Assembly: GCA_010015675.1 (NCBI GenBank)
Contig: ML977010.1
Coordinates: 169,502 to 233,501, forward strand
Source: Byssothecium circinans
Lineage: Eukaryota; Ascomycota; Dothideomycetes; Pleosporales; Massarinaceae
Length of the DNA: 64,000 nucleotides
Reading direction: 5' to 3'
The notes below the pieces were generated by a model. The model saw only the letters and a list, made by a program, of their open reading frames with translations, searched no databases and was not told the DNA's origin. Shown piece after piece: positions 56,531-64,000 of this stretch; the first letter of the stretch is position 1; every line of letters starts with the position of its first letter. The translations under genes and the position numbers were made by a program.

Positions 56531-58394
56531 ATGGCATCTCAAGTGCTATATAGACCGTCATTCCCCATCTTCCGTCAGGCACTGAAGCAACTGGCGCCCA
56601 GATCACAGCATACGCTCAGATGGCCAACCTCGACCCCAGCAAGATGCTTCTCACGCACCGCACCTGGTCGTCTAATGGAGATGTCAGGCTTCACACAGGA
56701 ACAGTACGCTACCCTAATATGCTTATACATTGTGACGCCGAGTGTGGCTATGGTTCAAAACTATATCCTCTCCACACTGCCTTACGCCCTACTGACAATG
56801 ACTCCATCTTAGACTAGACGTGCGAGAAGCCGTCTCCAAAATATGTTCCAACTACCCAGATGTCCGCCTTTCCTATCAATTCTGCCATGTCTTAGCCTAA
56901 TTAACCTCTGCAGGAATACTGGATGGAACACGACGAGTCCGGCGAATACCCTCATGAACTCCACCGCGACCTTGCAAAAGACGGCTGGATTGGCATAGCC
57001 CTACCAGAAAAGCTAGGTGGTGCTGGCCTCGGTATCTCCGAAGCGACAATGATGCTTCACACGATTGCTGAGTAACCGTCTTCTCAGTAGATGAGTTACG
57101 ACTTCCTTTTCTGATACGAAGCAGGAGCGGAGCGGGAATTGCCGGTGCGCAGTCTATACATGCCAATGTGTATGCTACACAGGTACTACCTTACGGGTTT
57201 GTGTGAAGTCAAGACAGGGACTGATTGTGACAGCCTGTGGCGAAATTCGCGACGCCCGAGCAGAGGCAGCGCATGCTTCCAGATCTGATCGCCGGGAAAA
57301 CAAGAACCTGCTTCGGCGTCACAGAACCGAACACCGGACTAGAAACATTAAAGCTCCGTACACTCGCCAAAAAAGACGGCGACAGCTACCTGATATCAGG
57401 GCAGAAGATGTGAGCTACTCCATCACACTGACGCCGACAACAACTTCGACCCCCACTAACACGCTCTCGCAGATGGATATCCTCCGCCCAAGTCGCCACG
57501 AAAATGGTTCTCCTCGCCCGCACAACCCCCCTAGAAGAAACCAGCAAGCCCTCCGAAGGCCTCTCCCTCTTCTTCATCGACCTCGACAAATCCGCCCCCG
57601 GTCTCGAACTAAAACGCATCAAGAAGATGGGCGGCCGAGCCATTGACGCGAACGAAGTCTTCTTCGACAATTACCGAATTCCCAGCGATACCTTGATTGG
57701 GAACGAGGGTCAAGGGTTCAAGATAGTAACGCCATCCCATCCCACATGACTCAAAGCACAATATGAAAAGCGTTGGAAGGCTGATGAGGGATAGGTCCTC
57801 CACGGCATGAACGCCGAACGCTGTCTCCTCGCCGGCGAAGCCCTGGGAATCGGCTACGCAGCTCTAACCCGCGCAACAAACTACGCCCGCGAGCGGCACG
57901 TCTTCGGGCGCGCTATTGGCCAAAACCAAGGGATCCAGCACCCCCTCGCGTCCGCGTTCATGCATCTCGAGGCTGCGAAACTGGCAACCTACCACGCGGC
58001 GAGACTGTACGATGACAGTGCCAAGGATAGCTCGATTACGCAGCATGCGGTGGGCGTGGCGTGTAATTCGGCGAAGTATTTGGCTGCTGAAGCGGCGTTT
58101 ACGGCTTGTGAGCGCGCGGTACGTATGATGAGGAGTGAGTGGGAGGAGAGGAGAAGCGTTGCTGATGAGAGGATAGGTGATGACGCATGGGGGTATGGGA
58201 TATGCGCAGGAGTATCATGTGGAGCGGTATATGAGGGAGGTTTTTGTGCCGCGTATTGCGCCTGTTAGTCGGGTGAGTGGGCCATTTCACCCCCCCTAAA
58301 ATCATTGCTGGATTGGTTGTAGCTAACAAGAACGCAGGAAATGATCATGAATTATATTGGAGAGAAAGCATTGGGGCTGCCTCGTAGCTACTAA
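56531..58394 (+). CDS. Mitochondrial acyl-CoA dehydrogenase
   Basis: Nine exons: 56531-56703, 56813-56861, 56914-57071, 57125-57182, 57234-57409, 57473-57725, 57795-58118, 58177-58272 and 58338-58394. All eight introns (51-109 nt) are GT-AG, and the model closes in frame at 447 residues. The N-terminus is Arg/Ser-rich and acidic-poor, a likely mitochondrial presequence. The N-domain shows DGWIGIALPEKLGGAGLG. The middle domain has CFGVTEPNTGLET and IWISSAQ, the FAD/substrate contacts. The C-domain has QNQGIQHPLA and HGGMGYAQEYHVERYMREVF. It oxidises an acyl-CoA to the enoyl-CoA with electron transfer to ETF. Chain length or branching cannot be told. Unspliced, it looks broken, but no lesion remains after splicing. 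Confidence 0.9.
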
Positions 58395-58932
58395 ACGATA
58401 AGACAATCCAAACCTGGTTCTCGATCACGGCTGGGACATTGGTTCTTCAACGCTTGCTTTGCGCTCTCTCAAGGCCTCGCTCGCAGGACAGTGATGATAT
58501 CCATATCGCTGTCGAACCAACGTCTCCCTCTCCATTAGAGCGGCAGCAAATTCTCGCTACCCAACTCACCGGGGCCCAGTCTCATAAACCCTCACTTAAG
58601 CCAACCACCAACACCAGATCCGTAACCGCTAACATTCCCAAGGCTCCCCACCCCCTCAACGGCCCTCGTAGTCCATAATCCACAGCCCATCTCTAGTCTA
58701 CGCTAATCCACGTTCCCTCGCCAGAAAAAACAAAACCGCACATACGCACGCCCGTTGGAACGGCGAAGCCCCTCCCCTCCCTTACGCTTTTCTCTTTACC
58801 CCTTCCACACTCCTTTCAACACCATAAACCCCAAATCTAAGCCCAAAGCCACGAGCCCACCCCCGATCCCCTTACAAACCCTAGATCCCAGCTCGCAGAT
58901 CCCAGATTCCAAACACAGTTCACCGTACATCG
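58395..58932. other. Intergenic, C-rich
   Basis: 3' flank of the acyl-CoA dehydrogenase gene. Pro/Ser-rich frames are composition-driven. No gene is seen. Confidence 0.55.
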
Positions 58933-58946
58933 TCATCGAAGATCCA
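58933..58946. repeat. Left target-site duplication of the SINE
   Basis: TCATCGAAGATCCA, identical to 59496-59509. Confidence 0.9.
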
Positions 58947-59027
58947 GGTGGGATGGCTCAGTGATAGATTGCTACAGCCTTGGAGAGCTTTTAAGAGAAA
59001 GCGTAGGCTTAAATCCTACTCCCATCA
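58947..59027 (+). ncRNA. tRNA-like head of the SINE
   Basis: A seven-pair acceptor stem (GGTGGGA with TCCCATC, one G-U) is joined directly to a five-pair T stem (GTAGG/CCTAC, 59003-59019) with a 7-nt loop, the exact geometry of a tRNA 3' half. The D and anticodon arms do not fold canonically, so no anticodon is assigned. It is not a functional tRNA gene. Confidence 0.72.
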
Positions 59028-59495
59028 CACAAATAACTCTACAGAATTTTAAGGCTCTCTCTATACCTTGTATGCTTAAAACTTGCTACCCCTTGTCTCT
59101 CTCCTTAGCAAGGTAACTATTACTACCCGTTTAAGCTTATAGGGGTTTCCCCTACTAAGGTTTTACCCTATAAGGTATAGGCATATCTAATCTACTACTA
59201 AAGCGCGGTGCAGAGGGAAGAGAGTGTGGAAATAGACCTAGGGGGGTAGATAAGGGGGAGCATAGCAGCTTAGCCTAAGTAGGCATCTAGGGATATATAG
59301 GTAGCTAGCGTCTTTTAAAGGGAGGTAAGTATAGGTAGGATAGGCTCTCTACAGGAGAGTAGCTATAGCAAGAAATACCCTTACAAAAGTGCTTGGCGCG
59401 TCTATTATGCCCCATGGGAGGCTCTATGTAGATAATGGCCCCGGCCAAAAAAATCTATAAGACGAAAATCAATACGAACCTACCAACCAACCAAA
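58947..59495 (+). mobile_element. tRNA-derived SINE
   Basis: A 549-bp insertion starts with a tRNA-like head (58947-59027) and ends in a short (CCAA)-type tail. It is flanked by a perfect 14-bp direct repeat (58933-58946 and 59496-59509) that abuts the first tRNA-like base exactly. The body (59028-59450) is AT-rich, full of CTATAG/TATAG words, and has no coding frame. A RNA-polymerase-III-type A box (TGGCTCAGTGATAG) and a B box differing at two of 11 positions (GGCTTAAATCC) are in order and on the same strand. Non-coding, tRNA head, simple tail and target duplication together define a SINE. A TTTT between the boxes and transitions in the B box suggest the copy is no longer active. Confidence 0.82.
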
Positions 59496-59509
59496 TCATC
59501 GAAGATCCA
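59496..59509. repeat. Right target-site duplication of the SINE
   Basis: TCATCGAAGATCCA, identical to 58933-58946. It follows the CCAACCAACCAAA tail immediately. Confidence 0.9.
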
Positions 59510-59660
59510 AGACAGATCCCCCAACCGAGTCCCAAGAGCCCGGAATACAAGGTATCCATCTTATCTCAGCTGAGCCTTTCCATATCGTGCCTCCGCTCGC
59601 TCTTCCTGCACTAGCGCCCCCACTGCACGGCTCTGTGAGAAGACAGGAGGAGGAGGAGGA

Positions 59661-59676
59661 GGGGGGGGGGGGGGGG
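59661..59676. repeat. G16 homopolymer
   Basis: Sixteen consecutive G after a GGA array. The length may be inaccurate. Confidence 0.85.
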
Positions 59677-59850
59677 TTTATGAGAGGCCAGATAAAGAGA
59701 AGAAGAGGCAGAGGCAGATGGTGAGGGTGCGCTGGTTAGTCAGAACGAGATGCCATATCTAATCATAATCCTAATCCTAATGATGGTCCGGATCCAAAGG
59801 CCTACTTCAGGTTCCAGCGATGAGGCGAATTGGGAGGAGGGAATATAGAC

Positions 59851-59946
59851 GGTAACGGTAACGGTAACGGTAACGGTGACGGGGACGGGGACGGGGACGG
59901 TGACGGGGACGGTAACGGTAACGGTGACGGGGACGGTGATGGTGAT
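59851..59946. repeat. (GGTAAC / GGGGAC)n hexanucleotide array
   Basis: Sixteen units of GGNNAC type alternate between GGTAAC, GGTGAC and GGGGAC blocks. The array encodes Gly-Asn/Gly-Asp frames by repetition only. Confidence 0.9.
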
Positions 59947-60214
59947 GAAGCGAGTAGTGGTGGGCGGGAGGTTCCGGTTCTGGTTTTGGTTTTGCCTTAT
60001 GCCTTATGCCTTAAAGAGAAGAGAAGCGACGAGACGAGACGAGAAGAGAAGAGATGAAAGCGTACAATACAATTATCGTTTCAATCGTTGGTAGTAAGTA
60101 GTGAATGAATCAATGAATCAGTAAAATAAATAGTATAAACCGGTATCCAATTGGGGAAAAGGCAGTGGTTGAGATAAATATGTATCATAAACAAGAATAA
60201 GAAGAATGAGAAGA

Positions 60215-60236
60215 ACCACCGCCACCGCCACCGCCA
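60215..60236. repeat. (CCACCG)n short array
   Basis: About 3.5 CCACCG units. Confidence 0.8.
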
Positions 60237-60370
60237 CTAGTAGTACTAAAAAACGACCAAACAATCATCACCACGCTAAAAGCGAGCAGCAGCCGTTACG
60301 TTACGTCCCATGCATGCAATCTAATCCAATCAAATCATCCCCACCCACCTACCCACCGTCTATAAATTAA

Positions 60371-60478
60371 CCCCCCCCCCCCCCCCCCCCCCACACCCCC
60401 CCCCCCCCCCCCCCCCCCCCTAAAAATTACCCCCCCCCCCCCCCTTCTAACCCCCCCTATACCCCCCCTCTCCCCCAC
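60371..60478. repeat. Poly-C tracts
   Basis: C runs of about 22, 25 and 15 bases are separated by ACA and TAAAAATTA and followed by C-rich sequence. Homopolymers of this length are error-prone in sequencing. Confidence 0.85.
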
Positions 60479-60485
60479 CCACCCT

Positions 60486-61994
60486 CTACCAAGCGTCCCC
60501 AAAGATCTCCTTAGGGCTCTGCACCATACCCTCCCCATCCATCCCCCTCCCCTCGTACTTCTTCGCCTTCTTCCTCTCCTTCTTCGTCATCAGATGCGGC
60601 GTGACGGGCGTAATCGGCGTAAACGGCATATACGGACTATACGGCGTAAACGGGACGCCCGTCCTCGGCGTCGTCATCCCGAGATGGTCTCGCCTGCGAT
60701 CCAGCACCGTGGTGCGCAGGTCGGGGGATTTGAGGGGCTCGGCGTAGCCGCGGAGCGGGAGGTTTGTGTTTGACGACGTCGCTGAGCGGGAGGCGTGCTG
60801 GGGTTGCGTGGTCGTGGTGGGTGTTGGGGCGTTGGAGGAGGAGACGGAGATGGTGCGTTGGGGCGCTGGGCGCGGGAGGGGTTGTACGGCGTCGAGTTGC
60901 TCGTAGGCTTCTTCTATGGTGCCCGGGGTTGTGGGCGAGTTTTGCATGGTTGGGGGGCTGGGGGGCGCGCCTGGGTTGTAGAAGCGCGGGGAGAGTGGGG
61001 TGCGGGCTTCGGCGTCGCGGTCGTGGGGGTATTTTTGGGGGATGGGGTTGGAGATGCGGAGGTGTTTTAGGTTGAAGCGATGTTTGCTGGTGGTGCTGGT
61101 CGTGGATAGGTGGCTCTTTTTGGAGAGGACGCTGCGCGGGGAGGCGGGTTCTTGGTTGTCGCGGTAGCTGGGGCGCCGGTGCGGGTAGGCGTGGGAGGAG
61201 GATGGGAGGGGCGCGGTTGGGGGACCGTTTTGGTGGTAGGTTGGTGGGTAGATTGCTCGGGCTGGGGAGGAAGGGTTGGAGTGTGAGGCCCCGTTTTGCT
61301 GGGTGTTAATCGCCGAAGGGCGACGGGACGTTGTGGGTGAAGCCCCAGAAGCATTGCTAATTTGCGAGAGCGATTTCTTCCGGTCATGGTCCATGACGGC
61401 GGCGTACAGCCTCTCCATCTCCTCCTGCGCGCGTGCACGATCGGCATCCAGCACACTCTGGTCGAAACTCGTCGGGCTATGCACAACAGGACTATGCTCT
61501 TCCACCGTGGGACTTTCGACCTTCTCTTTGCGGAAATTCCTCTTGAACCAGCTCGTCGCCGACCGCGCACTCGCCGGGCTCGGCGGCACGGGGCTTCTTA
61601 TACTGCTGTTGCGACCGATGACATCTGGATCTGTACCAATCTTAATCGCCTCGGGACGTTTCGTGACGAGCTCCAATTCCAGCGTCTTGGGCGAATTCTC
61701 AGTCCGTCTCCGCATCCTGCGTCCGACGGTAAGGAGCAAGATGCCCCAGAAGAGAACAGTGACGACGTAGCCACCGACGAGGCCGGTGATTTGGTAGGGA
61801 AGGATGTTCTTGTTTCGCGATGCGTTCGCAGCGGCGGGCGGACCCTCTTCGGGCGGGGGAGCAGAGTGGCGATAGTTGTCTGTGAAGTCGTAGGGTATTG
61901 GAGCTGGGGCGGCAGAGACGCAAAAGGGCGGAGAGGATGAAGCGACGATAAGCAACGATACAAGGGCTGCTGGAAGAAAGGCTCCCTTGGGCAT
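60486..61994 (-). CDS. Single-pass membrane protein, conserved fungal, unknown function
   Basis: A single exon of 502 residues. A signal peptide (residues 1-28, LPAALVSLLIVASSSPPF) precedes a short Pro-rich ectodomain with one NXS site. A transmembrane helix follows (about 70-92, ITGLVGGYVVTVLFWGILLL), then RRMRRR, so the tail is cytosolic. The 400-residue tail is Ser/Pro/Thr-rich and disordered. It has an EEMERLYAAVMDHDRKK helix and ends with a conserved-looking block PYMPFTPITPVTPHL, TKKERKKAKKYEGRGMDGEGM and FGDAW. I do not recognise a catalytic domain. The topology resembles fungal single-pass cell-surface sensors, without their Cys-rich WSC head. Function not assigned. Confidence 0.82.
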   Translation of the reverse strand: MPKGAFLPAALVSLLIVASSSPPFCVSAAPAPIPYDFTDNYRHSAPPPEEGPPAAANASRNKNILPYQITGLVGGYVVTVLFWGILLLTVGRRMRRRTENSPKTLELELVTKRPEAIKIGTDPDVIGRNSSIRSPVPPSPASARSATSWFKRNFRKEKVESPTVEEHSPVVHSPTSFDQSVLDADRARAQEEMERLYAAVMDHDRKKSLSQISNASGASPTTSRRPSAINTQQNGASHSNPSSPARAIYPPTYHQNGPPTAPLPSSSHAYPHRRPSYRDNQEPASPRSVLSKKSHLSTTSTTSKHRFNLKHLRISNPIPQKYPHDRDAEARTPLSPRFYNPGAPPSPPTMQNSPTTPGTIEEAYEQLDAVQPLPRPAPQRTISVSSSNAPTPTTTTQPQHASRSATSSNTNLPLRGYAEPLKSPDLRTTVLDRRRDHLGMTTPRTGVPFTPYSPYMPFTPITPVTPHLMTKKERKKAKKYEGRGMDGEGMVQSPKEIFGDAW

Positions 61995-63285
61995 GATTTA
62001 AGTGCCTCGCTCAAACACTAGATGCCTGAACGATGATCGTTCGCCAGAGCGACTCGATCATCCGCAGTGCCCAATTCCTTCTCACGCACGATGTCTGCGA
62101 GGGACAAAGGGGGACACCACACGGGATGAAATGGCAAGTGTAACAGAAGAGGCAGCAGGGTAGCAGGGCTCTCAGACGGACCCATCGCGGGCGGCAAGAG
62201 GTACATATTTCTACCATTCCGGTAATGCTAGCAGCGGTGTATGCGGGCGTGATGGCTGGGAATATGCATTGGGGGACCTGATTGGCGAGCTTGTTTCGCG
62301 AAGAGCCAGTGAATGCATCCTTGTAGCCGCCGGGCGGGGGCAGCGCTCATGCGGGAGCTGCCATACATGCCATAGAGGAACGAGGGCTGGGGTGTGTCGG
62401 GTGCCACGAGGCGGATGCTCGAGTCATTGTCTTTCTTCTATCAGAGGTGGTGAATACCGGTAGATGGAAGAGTGGTGGACGAAGACTCAATCCCGCAGTG
62501 TCGTCTGAAGGAAACAGAAACGTCAAAGCGCCCGGAAACATGTTTCCTCACTTTTCCCTTTCCCCGCCAAACATCACCTCTAGACGTCGAAACAAAAACA
62601 AGAACAACACAAAACCCCCTCAACACACTCTATCGCACCGATCGCGTTTCACGCTCGCAGCTCGCTCGCCATTCAGAGCACAGATCACATCCGTTCGTCG
62701 CTGCATATCCCCGCTCCGCATGCATTAACCCATATGTCCAAAAACACACCACCGGGTGGGGCTCTCCGATTCGCCCACGCTCCTGTTTTCCTAAGCGCCC
62801 GCACCGCCCTATCAAGCCACCGTCACCTTATCTGTCACACGGGACCCGACACCTTTCGCCGGGCTTTGCGCTGTTCAAAATAGTCTTGCATTGATCTGAG
62901 ATCTGAAGTCAACTGAGATGTCGGGTTGAGACCTCTCCGGTAGGTAGGCGGTGGGATTCATTTCGTGCGAGGTGAGGCTGTAGGGTTCACTGATTGCGGT
63001 TATTCATGCAGATGCTGAGATAGCAGGGCGAGGGCGAGGCAATTCGTGATACACTAACGGCCTTCAGCCTCAGCGGAGGATGAATTATTGTCTGGGTTGC
63101 CGCCAGGAGCCGTGATGGGCGCTGGTGTCCATGTCAATTGCCGCCATTTGTTGATTCAGCTGATTAACTCCATCGTCTCGCGGAAGGCGCGGTGTGCATT
63201 TGCAAATCTCTCCACATAATCAAGTCCTTTCATTCAATCACCATCCATCATCGACCGTGGTATCACACAGAAAGCCATGACTGGA
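61995..63285. other. Intergenic, no supportable gene
   Basis: Promoter side of the membrane-protein gene and 3' flank of the acyltransferase gene. Short overlapping frames near 62270-62890 show no domain. Confidence 0.6.
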
Positions 63286-64000
63286 CTACAACGCCGGCGC
63301 CTCAAAGTTATCCCTCCCAATCCGCATGAGATTGCTCTGCTTATGCGGCAGACTGATCTCGCGCTCCTTGTAGAACCCAACTTCCTCGAGATACCTCTTT
63401 AGCCTGTATATTATCAGCATCACGTGCCTTCTCAAATAGTCGAAGGAAGGGGCCGAATGTACTCACCCTTCGTTATCCACCCTCGGCTCCAACATGACCG
63501 ACTCCGTCCTGAGGTCTGCCAATAAACAATAATGAACCAGTGCCGTCAACCACACCTTGACTCTATGCGGCCCTCTGAATTCTTGCTCGCCAACCAGGCA
63601 GTGAAAGCCCCTATCATAGTCCCCAACTCTGGGGAGATACCTCCCTAGCTTGTCCTCCTTGACCCAGTATATCTCAAAATAGCCAAAGGGCTTGCCGTCC
63701 CAGCATCCTATCACCGGAAACGAATGTCTGCTCTTCAACCCGTTCGTCAAGAACTCTTCCTGATGTTCCTGCGGCCCTTCTTCTCCCCAAAATTTGGACA
63801 CCCTCGGCTCATTCATCCATTTGTGTAAGTACTCTGGATCTGACATGCCGTTGTTGAACGTCGCGAAGTCGGAGGCTGGTATTTGAGAGATGCGGTGCGG
63901 CGTCGCTGTATTTTGAGACACTGGGCCACGGTGGCGGAGCGGTTTCGAGGAGATGGAGGCGACACGGAAGGAAAGATATTGGCCGACACTGGGTATGTAA
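63286..64000 (-). CDS. Siderophore-type hydroxyornithine N-acyltransferase (SidF/SidL-like), partial
   Basis: Minus strand; the 5' part lies beyond the window. Visible exons are 64000-63467 and 63403-63286, with a 63-nt intron (GTGAGT ... ACAG). The in-frame sequence continues past 63921 to the window edge ([11 protein letters not shown]), so a start at 63921 is not real. Landmarks are the GNAT-fold IucB-like blocks [53 protein letters not shown] and [19 protein letters not shown], ending [22 protein letters not shown] (quoted in parts). Family enzymes acylate N5-hydroxyornithine in hydroxamate siderophore synthesis. Whether it transfers acetyl or anhydromevalonyl cannot be told from this part. 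Confidence 0.87.

Larger units (their letters stand above)
59510..60485. other. Intergenic with simple repeats and homopolymers
   Basis: No gene is seen. It contains a G16 run, a GGTAAC/GGGGAC array, a CCACCG array and long C homopolymers just beyond the 3' end of the gene at 60486. Confidence 0.65.

Noticed and set aside
56531..58394. Possible broken acyl-CoA dehydrogenase
   Set aside because: Unspliced it shows many stops and frame changes, but eight GT-AG introns restore one continuous 447-residue frame, so it is called intact.
58954..59002. Functional tRNA gene at the SINE head
   Set aside because: Acceptor and T arms fit, but the D and anticodon arms do not fold. TTTT lies between the boxes and a target duplication flanks the larger element, so it is a tRNA-derived relic.
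1..64000. CRISPR array, rRNA or origin of replication
   Set aside because: No regularly spaced direct repeats with unique spacers, no rRNA-like sequence and no definable origin was seen. The tandem arrays present are simple repeats.

Overview
This is a stretch of filamentous ascomycete chromosome, most likely a Dothideomycete close to the Pleosporales. The evidence is eukaryotic genes with many short (47-126 nt, one 156 nt) GT-AG introns carrying CTAAC/CTGAC-type branch sites. Fungus-specific families are present: Zn(II)2Cys6 factor, DUF7708 protein, rhodopsin-like membrane protein, fungal AAA ATPase. Nonsense changes of the kind left by repeat-induced point mutation (RIP) are also present. 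The species cannot be fixed from the sequence alone.

Layout. 0-1.4 kb: a dead Tc1/mariner element. 3.0-4.0 kb: thioredoxin-reductase-like flavoprotein. 4.6-8.0 kb: homeobox plus C2H2 transcription factor. 9.2-13.2 kb: SNU23 splicing factor, omega-like glutathione transferase and the APSES-type regulator XBP1. 13.2-22.5 kb: over 9 kb without a supportable gene, ending in a cluster of simple repeats that holds a 10-N assembly gap. 22.5-27.8 kb: DNA topoisomerase II. 28.6-33.3 kb: a conserved uncharacterised protein, an F-box protein and a Zn2Cys6 factor. 33.6-39.7 kb: a divergent pair made of a DUF7708/degenerate-NACHT protein and a AAA+ ATPase with an in-frame stop. 39.9-51.0 kb: GMC oxidoreductase, rhodopsin-domain protein, methyltransferase, MFS transporter, opine-type dehydrogenase and cytochrome P450, which read like a small metabolic cluster lacking a PKS or NRPS. 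52.3-58.4 kb: INCENP/Sli15 and a mitochondrial acyl-CoA dehydrogenase. 58.4-60.5 kb: non-coding, containing a SINE with a tRNA-like head and a perfect 14-bp target-site duplication. 60.5-64.0 kb: a single-pass membrane protein and the 3' part of a siderophore-type N-acyltransferase.

The housekeeping genes (TOP2, SNU23, INCENP, acyl-CoA dehydrogenase) look intact. The accessory content lies at 33.6-51 kb and in the repeats. The strongest leads are the SINE, the candidate opine-dehydrogenase cluster, and the divergent STAND-like/AAA pair with its nonsense codon. All exon boundaries are my own reading from splice signals and frame continuity; every model closes in frame, but none has transcript support here.
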